64,000 nt of DNA from positions 5,494-69,493 of the forward strand of contig JBGSKF010000151.1 of assembly GCA_041741375.1 (NCBI GenBank), given 5' to 3'. The notes under the pieces were generated by a model. It was not told where the DNA came from. It saw nothing but the letters and a program-made list of their open reading frames with translations, and did not search any database. Position numbers and translations under genes: made by a program. Below, piece by piece: positions 46,694 through 55,349 of this stretch (its first letter is position 1; each line of letters opens with the position of its first letter). The stretch is from OFTM291 sp041741375. Lineage in GTDB: Bacteria > Gemmatimonadota > Gemmatimonadetes > Gemmatimonadales > GWC2-71-9.

Positions 46694-47941
46694 TTGGACA
46701 TACAGCGCGACCCGCCGAAAAAGACCAAACGCTGGGTCTATCTGGGTGCCGTCCTCGGGGTGGTGGTGATCGGGACGGTGGCACTCGCCCGCCTGGAACC
46801 GGCCGCGCCCTCCGTCGACCGTGGCATCCTCTTCGTCGATTCCGTCATGCGGGGGGAGATGGTGCGCGAGGTGCGCGGCCCCGGCACTCTCGTCCCCGAA
46901 AATCTCCGCTTCATCTCGGCGGTCACCGCCGGACGGGTGGAACGGATCCAGCTCCTCCCGGGCGCGGAGGTGGAGGAGAACACCGTGCTGATGGAACTCA
47001 GCAATCCGGATGTCCAGATCCAGGCCCTCAATGCGGAGCGCCAGCTCACCGACGCCCAGGCGGCGGTGGTGACGCTCCGAACCAATCTGGAGAATGGGCG
47101 ACTCAGCCAGGCCTCCCTGGTGGCGGACCTGAAGCAGCAGGCGGCCGATGCGAAGCGCCGGGCGGAGGCGGGGGCGGAGTTGTTGAAGAAGGGTTTGATC
47201 ATTCCCCTGGACCAGATGCAGGCCCAGGACAAGGCGGAGGCACTGGAGAGTCGGCTGCGCATCGAGAAGGAGCGACTGGAACTCCTCTCCTCCACGATCG
47301 ACAGCCAGCTGAGTGTGCAGCAGGAACAGGTGGAGCGACTCAAGGCGATCACGCGCTTCCAGCAGCAGCAGGTGGTGTCGATGGTGGTGCGGGCAGGGGC
47401 CTCGGGCGTGCTGCAGGAGGTCCCCTTGCAAGTGGGACAGTGGGCCAACCCAGGGGCGGTCCTGGCGCGGATCGTCCCGGTGCCCCAGCGGCTCAAGGCG
47501 GTGCTGCGCATTCCCGAAGTCCAGGCCAAGGACATCCAGATCGGCCAGAGCGCCACCATCGACACCCGGAACGGAATGGCGCCGGGCCATGTGACCCGGG
47601 TGGACCCCTCGGTGATCAATGGAACGGTCACGGTCGACGTGGCGCTCGACGGGGAACCCCCGAGCGGCGCCCGTCCCGATCTGAGCGTCGACGGCGTCAT
47701 CGAAATCGAGCGCCTGAGCGATGTGTTGTACACCGGACGTCCCGCGTACGGACAGGCCAACGCCACCGTGGGGATCTTCCGCATCGAACCCGATGGATCC
47801 CACGCCGTGCGCGTCCCCGTGCAGCTCGGCCGGACCTCGGTCAATCATGTCGAGATCCAGAGCGGATTGTCCGTGGGCGACAAGGTGATCCTCTCCGACA
47901 TGTCCCGGTGGGATGCCGTGGACCGGGTCCGCCTCAAGTAG
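46694..47941 (+). CDS. HlyD/MacA-family periplasmic adaptor subunit
   Basis: Membrane-fusion protein of 415 residues for an ABC efflux system. A short cytoplasmic basic segment and one TM helix (~13-33) lead into a barrel-sandwich hybrid/lipoyl half (AGRVERIQLLPGAEVEENTVLMEL). A long coiled coil follows (~115-230, rich in Ala/Gln/Glu/Leu heptads), then the second lipoyl half (SGVLQEVPLQVGQWANPGAVLARI) and a beta-barrel. The start is TTG at 46694 with GAGGAG upstream. It heads an operon with two ATPases and an ADOP-type permease that fit MacAB-like export of a lipid, peptide or toxin; no outer-membrane channel gene is present. Confidence 0.9.
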   Translation: MDIQRDPPKKTKRWVYLGAVLGVVVIGTVALARLEPAAPSVDRGILFVDSVMRGEMVREVRGPGTLVPENLRFISAVTAGRVERIQLLPGAEVEENTVLMELSNPDVQIQALNAERQLTDAQAAVVTLRTNLENGRLSQASLVADLKQQAADAKRRAEAGAELLKKGLIIPLDQMQAQDKAEALESRLRIEKERLELLSSTIDSQLSVQQEQVERLKAITRFQQQQVVSMVVRAGASGVLQEVPLQVGQWANPGAVLARIVPVPQRLKAVLRIPEVQAKDIQIGQSATIDTRNGMAPGHVTRVDPSVINGTVTVDVALDGEPPSGARPDLSVDGVIEIERLSDVLYTGRPAYGQANATVGIFRIEPDGSHAVRVPVQLGRTSVNHVEIQSGLSVGDKVILSDMSRWDAVDRVRLK

Positions 47942-47978
47942 TTCCCTACTCCCTATCGCCTACTCCCTATCGCCTACC
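47942..47978. repeat. Heptad array mixing CTACTCC and CTATCGC units
   Basis: Units CCCTACT, CCCTATC and GCCTACT alternate, linking the GGGAGTA and GGCGGTA families of arrays. It starts immediately after the TAG stop of the adaptor gene. Confidence 0.85.
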
Positions 47979-47990
47979 TTGGAGCTCCCC

Positions 47991-48701
47991 ATGACCACCC
48001 CGGACACCCTGATCCGACTCGAGAGCATGAAGAAGGTGTTCTACACCGACGAACTGGAAACGCATGCCCTCGCGGACATCCATTTGGAAATCCGCAAGGG
48101 GGAGTACATCGCGATCAGCGGGCCCTCGGGGTGCGGCAAGACCACCCTGCTCTCCATTCTCGGCCTGCTCGACACCCCGACCAGCGGGACGTACATGCTT
48201 GCGGGCCAGCCGGTGTCGAGTCTCACGCCGAGCGAGCGGGCCCGGGTCCGGAACCGGCAGATCGGGTTCATCTTTCAGGCGTTCAACCTGATCGGTGATC
48301 TCACCGTGTATGAAAACGTGGAGCTGCCGCTCACCTACCGCGGAATGCCCTCGGCGGAACGCGCCCAGCGGGTGCAGAGCGCGCTGGAGAGGGTGGGAAT
48401 GGCCCACCGGATGAAGCACTATCCCTCCCAGTTGAGCGGCGGCCAGCAGCAACGCGTGGCCGTGGCCCGGGCCGTGGCGGGGGATCCGGCCATCCTCCTC
48501 GCCGACGAGCCGACCGGAAACCTCGACTCCCAGAACGGCGAGGCGGTCATGGAGCTGCTGCGCGAACTGCACCGCGGCGGAGCCACTATCTGCATGGTGA
48601 CCCACGATCCCCGCTATGCCCGCCACGCCGACCGTGAGGTCCACCTCTTCGACGGCAAGGTGGTGGAGGAGGATCACCTGGTGGAGGTTCTCGCGCACTG
48701 A
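47991..48701 (+). CDS. ABC transporter ATP-binding protein (MacB/LolD-like)
   Basis: A 236-residue ATPase of the MacB/LolD (MJ0796) group. Walker A is GPSGCGKTT, Q-loop GFIFQAFNLIGDLTVYENVELPL, signature LSGGQQQRVAVARA, Walker B ILLADEPTGNLDS, and H-loop MVTHD. This group powers FtsX-like permeases that export lipoproteins, peptides or macrolides rather than classical importers. Start ATG 47991 has GGAG seven bases upstream, only 12 bp after a heptad array. It is followed by the ADOP permease after a 153-bp gap holding a BIME-like element. Confidence 0.95.
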   Translation: MTTPDTLIRLESMKKVFYTDELETHALADIHLEIRKGEYIAISGPSGCGKTTLLSILGLLDTPTSGTYMLAGQPVSSLTPSERARVRNRQIGFIFQAFNLIGDLTVYENVELPLTYRGMPSAERAQRVQSALERVGMAHRMKHYPSQLSGGQQQRVAVARAVAGDPAILLADEPTGNLDSQNGEAVMELLRELHRGGATICMVTHDPRYARHADREVHLFDGKVVEEDHLVEVLAH

Positions 48702-48720
48702 ACGCCCCCGGGAGGTCAAT

Positions 48721-48800
48721 CGTCATCCCCGCGCACGCGGGGATCCATTTCCATGAGGGCGTGGGGAGGAGAATGGATTCCCGCTTACGCGGGAATGACG
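48721..48800. repeat. BIME-like paired palindrome (CGTCAT...ATGACG)
   Basis: An 80-bp element with 6-bp inverted ends CGTCAT/ATGACG and two internal hairpins, ATCCCCGCG-CA-CGCGGGGAT and ATTCCCGC-TTA-CGCGGGAAT. It sits inside the efflux operon between ATPase and permease and might affect mRNA stability or the ratio of the two proteins. Confidence 0.85.
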
Positions 48801-48854
48801 GACGTTGCTGATCTCGTCAAGTGATCAGAGTTTCCCTGAAACGCGGAGGACACC

Positions 48855-51269
48855 ATGCTGGGTTCGTGGGCCACTGATCTGCGACATGCCGTGAGGAACC
48901 TCGGACGTTCCCCCGGCCTCGCCCTGGTCATCGTCCTCTCGGTGGGGCTCGGCATTGGAGCCAACACCCTGGTGTTCACCTGGATGGACGCGCTGGTGCT
49001 CCGGCCGCTGCCCGGCGTGCCCGACGCCGACCGTCTCGTGCGGGTCAACACCCGGGGTACCGGTGGGGTGGTCTGGTCGATTTCCTGGCCCGCCTATCGG
49101 GACTGGCGAACCGAGAACACGGGGCTCGACGAACTGGCCGTGTATGACGCAACACAATTCGGCCTGCGCACCGGCACCGGGATTGAACGGGTGTGGGGAA
49201 ACTATGTCTCGGGCAATTTTTTCGACGTGCTGCGCGTCTCCATGCGCATGGGCCGGGGGTTCCACCAGGATGAGGAGGACCACGGCGCGCCGGTGGCCGT
49301 CATCTCCCACGCGTTCTGGCAACGCCATTTCCACGCCGATCCCGCTGTCCTCGGCCAGCATGTCGAGCTGAACGGGATCGATGTGTCGGTCATCGGGGTC
49401 GCCGCGCCGCGCTTCGGCGGGCCGGAGGTCGGCCTGGGGTTCGATCTCTACGTGCCCGCCACGCTACGGGCCCGGTTCGGGAATCCCGCGATCTTCGAAC
49501 GGCGGGGCAGCCAGTGGCTCTCCGGCATCGCGCGGCTCACGCCCGGCGTGACGACCGAGCAGGCCAACGCGAACCTCGACGCCGTGGCCCGGCGGATCGC
49601 GGAGGCCAACGGACGGGTGGATGAAGGGGCCATGGTGCGATCGCTCGATGCCGTCGGTGCCGCTGCCACGCTCAAGCCGGTGTTCCTCGCCCTGTTCGGC
49701 GTCACCGCGCTGGTGCTGCTCATCGCCTGTGCCAATGTGGCCAATCTCCTCCTGGCCCGCGCCTCGTCCCGGCAGAGGGAGATCGGGATTCGTCTCGCCA
49801 TCGGCGCGGGACGAGGGCGCATCATTCGGCAACTTCTGGCCGAGAGCACGGTCCTCGCCGTCGTGGGCGGAGGAGTGGCCCTGCTGCTGGTGGCCTGGGG
49901 ACGGGACCTGCTCGCGGCACTGATCCCGGCGGGTCCCTTCCCCCTCAATCTCGACGTGCGGGTGGACGGTCCCATTCTCGCCTTCGCCTCGGTAGTCACC
50001 GGGGCCACGATCCTGCTCTTTGGTCTGGTGCCCGCCCTGCGGGCGTCGCGCCCCGATCTGGTTCCGGTGCTGAAGGATGAGATGGGAGGCCCGCTCGGAC
50101 GGTCCCGGCTCCGCAATGCCATGGTGATCGGTCAGGTGGCGCTGGCCTCGGTGACCCTGGTCGCCGCGGGTCTCTTTCTGCGGGGGCTCTCCCGGGCCAG
50201 CGAGGTGAACCTCGGGTTCACCGATCCCGATCGGGTGCTTCTGGTCTCCACCGATCTCTCGCTCGCGGGGATGAACGACTCGATGGCCCTGATCACCATG
50301 ACGCAGGCACTGGAACGGGTGCGGCAGGTGCCCGGCGTGGTGTCCGCCGCCTGGTCCACCTTCACGCCGCTCGGGTTCGGCGGCTCCAGTTCCAGCACGA
50401 TCGAGGTCGCCGGCTATGAAGCGGCCCCGGGGGAAAACATGTCGATCCAGTACGCCATCGTCTCCGACGGCTACATGGAGACGATGGGGATGACACTGCG
50501 TGAGGGAAGAGTGCTCGGCAGCGAGGATCGCTTGGGGGTCGAACCGGTGGTGGTGGTGAACGAGACCTTTGCCCGGCGGTTCTTCGACGGGCAGGCGCTG
50601 GGGCAGGTCTTCAACCAGGGCGGTCCGGACCTGCGCATCGTCGGGGTTGTGGAGGACGTCAAGGTCGGATCCCTGACGGAGGCACCACTCCCCTTCCTCT
50701 ACCGGGCCCTGGCGCAGTCACCGGACGGTCAGGCCACCCTGCATGTGCGCGGCACGGCCGACAACGCGATGGCCCTTGCTGAGCCCCTGCGCCGGGAACT
50801 GGCCCAGGTCACCCCCGACCTCCCCTTCCTCGACCTGCGGACCATGGCGGAGCAGATCGAGCCGGCCACCATTGGACAGCGGATCGGGTCGCGCATGCTC
50901 GGCGTCTTCGGGTTTCTCGCCCTGCTGCTCGCCGGGATCGGCATCTATGCCGTGATGGCGCAATCGGTGACGCAGCGGACCCGGGAGATCGGAGTGCGAG
51001 TGGCCCTGGGCGCCAATCGCCGAGTCCTGCTCCGGATGGTCGTGGGGCAGGCAATGAGGCTGACCTCGATGGGGCTGGTGATGGGGGGCATCCTGGGGGC
51101 CGGCGCGGGAGTCCTTCTCCGAAGCCTGATCTTCGGCGTGAGCCCGCTCGATCCGGTGACCTTCGGGGTGATGATCGCGATCTTCGGGGTGGTCGCGGTC
51201 GCGGCCAGCGCCCTCCCCGCCCGGCGCGCGGCATCGATCGATCCGGTGGAGGCCCTGCGGGCGCAGTAG
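48855..51269 (+). CDS. ADOP-type ABC permease (duplicated FtsX/MacB domain)
   Basis: A permease of 804 residues with the duplicated MacB_PCD-FtsX layout. An N-terminal TM follows LRHAVRNLGRSPGLALVIVLSVGLGIGANTLVF, and a periplasmic domain runs to ~270. Three TM helices (~275-400) form the first FtsX domain; a fourth TM, a second periplasmic domain (~440-670) and the final three TM helices come next, ending in SALPARRAASIDPVEALRAQ. This is the Acidobacterial Duplicated Orphan Permease family, abundant in Acidobacteria and Gemmatimonadota. Here it is not an orphan: ATPase genes lie on both sides and an HlyD adaptor is upstream. Substrate unknown. Confidence 0.94.
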   Translation: MLGSWATDLRHAVRNLGRSPGLALVIVLSVGLGIGANTLVFTWMDALVLRPLPGVPDADRLVRVNTRGTGGVVWSISWPAYRDWRTENTGLDELAVYDATQFGLRTGTGIERVWGNYVSGNFFDVLRVSMRMGRGFHQDEEDHGAPVAVISHAFWQRHFHADPAVLGQHVELNGIDVSVIGVAAPRFGGPEVGLGFDLYVPATLRARFGNPAIFERRGSQWLSGIARLTPGVTTEQANANLDAVARRIAEANGRVDEGAMVRSLDAVGAAATLKPVFLALFGVTALVLLIACANVANLLLARASSRQREIGIRLAIGAGRGRIIRQLLAESTVLAVVGGGVALLLVAWGRDLLAALIPAGPFPLNLDVRVDGPILAFASVVTGATILLFGLVPALRASRPDLVPVLKDEMGGPLGRSRLRNAMVIGQVALASVTLVAAGLFLRGLSRASEVNLGFTDPDRVLLVSTDLSLAGMNDSMALITMTQALERVRQVPGVVSAAWSTFTPLGFGGSSSSTIEVAGYEAAPGENMSIQYAIVSDGYMETMGMTLREGRVLGSEDRLGVEPVVVVNETFARRFFDGQALGQVFNQGGPDLRIVGVVEDVKVGSLTEAPLPFLYRALAQSPDGQATLHVRGTADNAMALAEPLRRELAQVTPDLPFLDLRTMAEQIEPATIGQRIGSRMLGVFGFLALLLAGIGIYAVMAQSVTQRTREIGVRVALGANRRVLLRMVVGQAMRLTSMGLVMGGILGAGAGVLLRSLIFGVSPLDPVTFGVMIAIFGVVAVAASALPARRAASIDPVEALRAQ

Positions 51270-51346
51270 ATTCCTCCCCTGGGACGCCGCCGGTGCCGCA
51301 AAGGGCCCGACGGTGTCCCCCGGGGCCTCCAACGGAAACACACACC

Positions 51347-52009
51347 ATGATCCGCCTGATCAACATCGAAAAGTCCTATCCCACCGGACCCTCCCGGACC
51401 TGGGTGCTCCGGCAGGTCTCGATCGAGATCGCCGCGGGGGAGTTCGTCACCATCATGGGTCCCTCGGGTGCCGGCAAGTCCACCCTGCTCGGCATCCTCG
51501 GGATGCTCGACGCCGAGTGGAGCGGGGAGTACCACCTGGACGACCACCCCGTCCACGCGATGAAGCAGCGTCAGCGGGCCGAACTGAACAAGGCGATGAT
51601 CGGATTCGTCTTCCAGCAATACCACCTCCTCGACAGCCTCACCGTCTACGAAAACCTCGAGACTCCCCTCTCCTACCGCAATTACAGCCGGGCCGAGCGC
51701 CAGTCCCGCGTGGCGGACGTGCTCGACCGCTTCCGGATCGTCGGAAAGAAGGACCTCTTTCCCTCGCAGCTCTCCGGCGGGCAGCAACAGCTCGTGGGGG
51801 TGGCCCGGGCCGTCATGGCCGAGCCCAAGATCATCCTGGCCGACGAACCGACCGGAAACCTGCACTCCACCCAGGCCCGGGAGATCATGGAACTCTTCCG
51901 GGAACTGAACCAGGGCGGCACCACGATCGTGCAGGTAACCCACAGCGAGGAAAACGCCCGGTACGGCACCCGGGTGATCCAATTGAAGGATGGATGGGTG
52001 GTGGCGTAG
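51347..52009 (+). CDS. ABC transporter ATP-binding protein (second copy)
   Basis: A 220-residue ATPase of the same LolD/MacB group. Walker A is GPSGAGKST, the Q-loop is GFVFQQYHLLDSLTVYENLETPLSYRNY, the signature LSGGQQQLVGVARAV (Leu replaces the usual Arg after QQQ), and Walker B IILADEPTGN followed by LHS instead of LDS at the D-loop. The D-loop Asp and signature Arg changes suggest a divergent or asymmetric partner of the first ATPase. ATG 51347 is 78 bp after the permease. The TAG stop is the first triplet of a GGCGGTA heptad array. Confidence 0.93.
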   Translation: MIRLINIEKSYPTGPSRTWVLRQVSIEIAAGEFVTIMGPSGAGKSTLLGILGMLDAEWSGEYHLDDHPVHAMKQRQRAELNKAMIGFVFQQYHLLDSLTVYENLETPLSYRNYSRAERQSRVADVLDRFRIVGKKDLFPSQLSGGQQQLVGVARAVMAEPKIILADEPTGNLHSTQAREIMELFRELNQGGTTIVQVTHSEENARYGTRVIQLKDGWVVA

Positions 52010-52066
52010 GCGGTAGGCGATAGGCGGTGGGCGGTAGGGGAACGTAGGCGGTAGGTGACGGGTGGG
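52007..52066 (+). repeat. Heptad array, TAGGCGG type (left arm)
   Basis: Units TAGGCGG, TAGGCGA, TGGGCGG. It faces the array at 52589-52645, which is in the opposite orientation; together they flank the S23/IVP gene. Confidence 0.88.
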
Positions 52067-52148
52067 AGGCACAGGGGCTGCGACAAGAGGATGGTGGTCG
52101 CGCGATTGTGGTCCTTCCACGAAGGGCCGGTGGTGATAGCATTCCCTG

Positions 52149-52541
52149 ATGGGGAATCAGGCGACGTCCTTCCGGGACCTGTTGGTGTGGCAGCGTGCCA
52201 TGGATGCATCGGTGGAGGTGCTCCGGCTCGCCCGGATCCTCCCACGGGAGCTCCGGGATAGTCTCGGGGACCAGATGCGCCGGGCGGCGATCTCGGTCGT
52301 GAGCAATATTGCCGAGGGGCACGGCAGGCGGCACCGGAAGGAGTATATTCATCATGTTGCCATTGCCAGCGGCTCGCTGAAGGAAATGGAAACTCAGTTG
52401 CTGTTGCTGCGGAGACATGACTCGCGATTCGCGGAGGATGTCGATCGGATTCTGGCCATCACTGACGAAACGGGCAGGATGCTGACAGGACTGTATCGGG
52501 CGCTCAAAAGTCCACGATCAACTCCCGACACCCGTGGATGA
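52149..52541 (+). CDS. Four-helix-bundle protein (23S rRNA IVP / S23, Avd-like)
   Basis: A 130-residue basic helical protein of the S23/four-helix-bundle family. The sequence SFRDLLVWQRAMDASVEVLRLARILPRELRDSLGDQMRRAAISVVSNIAEGHGRR-x2-KEY is the family core, with conserved FRDLLVWQ and IAEG, followed by SLKEMETQLLL. Relatives are encoded in intervening sequences of 23S rRNA genes, and others (Avd) serve diversity-generating retroelements. Neither an rRNA nor a reverse transcriptase is present here. It interrupts an efflux/two-component gene block and is flanked by inverted heptad arrays, which suggests a mobile cassette. Function as a nucleic-acid binder is likely, but the role is unknown. Confidence 0.88.
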   Translation: MGNQATSFRDLLVWQRAMDASVEVLRLARILPRELRDSLGDQMRRAAISVVSNIAEGHGRRHRKEYIHHVAIASGSLKEMETQLLLLRRHDSRFAEDVDRILAITDETGRMLTGLYRALKSPRSTPDTRG

Positions 52542-52588
52542 TCAGGCTATCCTGTGGTTGACCCCCGTCGCCTCTCGCGTCCTCTATG

Positions 52589-52645
52589 GCCCACCGCCTA
52601 CCACCTTCTCTATCGCCGACCGCCTACCGCCAACCGCCTATTCCT
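52589..52645 (-). repeat. Heptad array, TAGGCGG type (right arm, inverted)
   Basis: CCCACCGCCTACC, CTATCGCC, ACCGCCTACCGCC and similar units run up to the start codon of the response regulator. They are the reverse complement of the units at 52007-52066, so the ribosome-binding region of the next gene is made of repeat. Confidence 0.88.
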
Positions 52646-54004
52646 ATGCTCCCCACGATCTTGATTGCTGAGGATCAGCCCGACGTCCTCGAGGCCCTCC
52701 GGCTCCTCCTCAAGTCGGAAGGGTATCGAACCGTCACGGCGCATGTGCCCGAGGGGGTCCTGGCCCTCCTCGAACGGGAGCAGGTGGACGCGGCCCTGAT
52801 CGATCTCAACTACACCCGGGACACCACCTCGGGCCGGGAGGGGCTCGATCTTCTGTCGCGGATTCAGGCCGCCGATGCGACTCTTCCCGTCATCGTCATG
52901 ACCGCGTGGGGCAGCGTGGACAAGGCGGTGCAGGCCATGCAACTCGGCGCCCGCGACTTCGTCGAGAAGCCGTGGGACAACGCCCGTCTCCTCGCCACCG
53001 TGCGCACCCAGGTCGAACTCTCCCGCGCCCTCCGGCTCGGCCAGCGCCTGGCCTCCGAGAACCGGATGCTGCGGCAGGAGGGCCTTCCCGATCTGGTCGC
53101 CGAGTCGGGCGCCATGCGTCCGGTGGTGGAGATCATGAAGCAGGTGGCGCCGAGTGACGCCAATGTGCTCATCACCGGGGAGCATGGGACCGGGAAGGAG
53201 GTGGTGGCCCGCTGGCTCCACGCCACGAGCGGCCGCGCCGAGAAACCCCTGGTGATAGTGAACGCCGGAGGACTCTCCGAGGGGGTGTTCGAGAGTGAAC
53301 TCTTCGGGCATGTGAAGGGCGCCTTCACCGACGCCAAGACCGACCGGATCGGCCGCTTCGAAATGGCCGATGGGGGAACCCTCTTCCTCGACGAAATCGC
53401 GAATATTGGCCTGGCGCAGCAGGCTCGGCTCCTCCGGGTGCTCCAGGAGGGGGAGCTGGAGCGGGTCGGCTCGTCCCGGACCCGTCATGTGGACGTGCGC
53501 GTGATCGCGGCGACCAACGCCGATCTCCCTGCCGAGGTGGCATCGGGCCGGTTCCGGGAAGATCTCCTCTTCCGGCTGAACACGATCGAGATCGCGCTCC
53601 CTCCGCTTCGGGCTCGCGGAGCCGATCTCCTGCCCCTGGCCGAGGGGTTCCTGGCACGGTTTCGCCGGAAGTATGGCAAGGCCCTCACCGGGTTTGCCGA
53701 CGATGCGGTGGCGGCCCTTCGACGCCACCCTTGGCCCGGCAACGTGCGCGAACTCGAGCATGCGGTGGAACGGGGAGTGCTGATGGCGCGGGGGACGACG
53801 ATGACCGCACCCGACCTCGCCCTACCCGGGACGTCCGCGGCGGAGGTGCCGTCCCCCTCCGGCGGACGGACCCTGGAGGAGACCGAGCGCGAAGTGATCC
53901 GCGCGGCCCTCACCCGGCATGACGGAAACGTGAGTTCCGCCGCCGCCGAGCTCGGCCTGAGCCGGAGTGCGCTCTACCGGCGTTTGCAGCGTCTCGGCCT
54001 GTGA
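52646..54004 (+). CDS. NtrC-family sigma-54-dependent response regulator
   Basis: A 452-residue regulator. The receiver is at ~1-125 (ILIAEDQPDV, phospho-Asp in ALIDLNYT, MTAWG, KPW). The AAA+ domain is at ~145-375 (Walker A GEHGTGKEVVARWLH, Walker B GGTLFLDEI, GNVRELEH). The Fis-type HTH is at the C-terminus (NVSSAAAELGLSRSALYRRLQRLGL). The sigma-54-contacting loop reads GAFTDA instead of GAFTGA. The start codon ATG 52646 abuts the heptad array. It is followed 7 nt later by its kinase. Proximity to the ABC genes suggests control of the efflux operon. No clear -24/-12 element was found. Confidence 0.94.
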   Translation: MLPTILIAEDQPDVLEALRLLLKSEGYRTVTAHVPEGVLALLEREQVDAALIDLNYTRDTTSGREGLDLLSRIQAADATLPVIVMTAWGSVDKAVQAMQLGARDFVEKPWDNARLLATVRTQVELSRALRLGQRLASENRMLRQEGLPDLVAESGAMRPVVEIMKQVAPSDANVLITGEHGTGKEVVARWLHATSGRAEKPLVIVNAGGLSEGVFESELFGHVKGAFTDAKTDRIGRFEMADGGTLFLDEIANIGLAQQARLLRVLQEGELERVGSSRTRHVDVRVIAATNADLPAEVASGRFREDLLFRLNTIEIALPPLRARGADLLPLAEGFLARFRRKYGKALTGFADDAVAALRRHPWPGNVRELEHAVERGVLMARGTTMTAPDLALPGTSAAEVPSPSGGRTLEETEREVIRAALTRHDGNVSSAAAELGLSRSALYRRLQRLGL

Positions 54005-54011
54005 CCCTTCC

Positions 54012-55349
54012 GTGACCGCCCGCTTCGATCGGCGACTGCTCGGGCTCGTCCTGCTGGCGGGGGCGCCGGCTCTCGTGACCGTGACCATTCTGCTGTGGGT
54101 CGCGTCGTACAGCACCCTCCTCACGTTCACCGTCCTCCTCTTTCTGGCGCTGGGGTGGCTCTGGGTTGCCTTTGCCGCTCGGCGTCTCGTGGTACGGCCT
54201 CTCCGCACCATCGGCAACCTTCTCGCCGGGCTCCGGGAGGGGCACTTCACCCTCCGGGCCCGTGGGACCACCGACGGGGATCCCCTCTCCGATGTTTTCC
54301 GCGAAGTCAATGCTCTCGGTGGCATGCTGCAGGAGCAGCGGCTCGGCGCCGTCGAGGCCGACGCCCTGTTGCGGCGAGTGATGGAGGAGATCGACGTCGC
54401 CGTCTTCGCCTTTGCCGGGGACCACACGCTGCAACTCGCCAATCGGGCCGGTGAACAGCTCCTCGGCCAGCCGGTGGAGCGTCTGCTCGGGCGGACGGCG
54501 GAGTACCTCGGCCTCGATGGCTGCCTGAGGGGAAACACCCCCCGCATGATGGAGCAGACGTTCCTGGGGGGGATCGGTCGCTGGGAAGTCCGGAGGCGGA
54601 GCTTCCGTCAGGGAGGGCTTCCGATGGAGATGGTCGTGCTGGCCGATGTGAGCCGCGTGGTGCGGGAGGAGGAACGGCAAGCCTGGCGCCGGTTGATCCG
54701 GGTGCTGAGTCACGAGATCAACAACTCCCTGGCACCGATCAAGTCGCTGGCCGGCACCCTGGCTGCGTTGCTGGAGCGCTCCCCTCGTCCCGACGATTGC
54801 GAAGAGGATCTGGCCCGGGGGCTCGAGGTCATCGCGGCGCGCGCCGAATCGCTCGATCGGTTCATGGCGGCGTATGCCCGGCTCGCCAAATTGCCGGCGC
54901 CGGTTTTGGGAGACGTGGAGGTGGAGACGTGGGTGCGGCGCGTGGCCGCCCTGGAGGCCCGGATTCCTGTGAGGGTGGAACCGGGCCCGCCTCTCACCAT
55001 TCGCGCCGATGGGGATCAGCTCGACCAGGTGCTCATCAACCTGGTCAAGAACGCTGCCGACGCCGCCCTCGAAACCGGCGGCGAGGTGACGATCGGATGG
55101 AGCGGGGACGGGGACGGGGACGTCGCGGAGCTGGAGGTCTGGGTCCGGGACTCAGGCCCCGGCATCGCGTCTCCCACCAACATCTTCGTCCCGTTCTTTA
55201 CCACGAAGCGGAACGGATCGGGGATCGGGTTGACCCTGAGCCGACAGGTGGCCGAGGCGCACGGAGGAACGTTGACGCTGCAGAACCGTCCCGCCGAGGA
55301 GGGGTCGGGCTGCATCGCGAACCTTCGGTTGCCCACGAACGAAGTTTGA
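54012..55349 (+). CDS. NtrY-like sensor histidine kinase
   Basis: A membrane kinase of 445 residues. Two TM helices (~8-30 and ~33-55) with almost no periplasmic loop are followed by HAMP, a PAS-like domain (~125-215), HisKA with VLSHEINNSLAPIKSLAGTL and HATPase with LVKNAADAALE, DSGPGI and FFTTKRNGSGIGLTLSR. The NtrY-type H box (E-I-N-N-S-L-x-P) pairs with NtrC-type regulators, matching the gene before it. The start is GTG 54012. The TGA stop is part of a GAAGTTT heptad repeat. The lack of a periplasmic sensor points to a membrane or cytoplasmic signal. Confidence 0.93.
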   Translation: MTARFDRRLLGLVLLAGAPALVTVTILLWVASYSTLLTFTVLLFLALGWLWVAFAARRLVVRPLRTIGNLLAGLREGHFTLRARGTTDGDPLSDVFREVNALGGMLQEQRLGAVEADALLRRVMEEIDVAVFAFAGDHTLQLANRAGEQLLGQPVERLLGRTAEYLGLDGCLRGNTPRMMEQTFLGGIGRWEVRRRSFRQGGLPMEMVVLADVSRVVREEERQAWRRLIRVLSHEINNSLAPIKSLAGTLAALLERSPRPDDCEEDLARGLEVIAARAESLDRFMAAYARLAKLPAPVLGDVEVETWVRRVAALEARIPVRVEPGPPLTIRADGDQLDQVLINLVKNAADAALETGGEVTIGWSGDGDGDVAELEVWVRDSGPGIASPTNIFVPFFTTKRNGSGIGLTLSRQVAEAHGGTLTLQNRPAEEGSGCIANLRLPTNEV

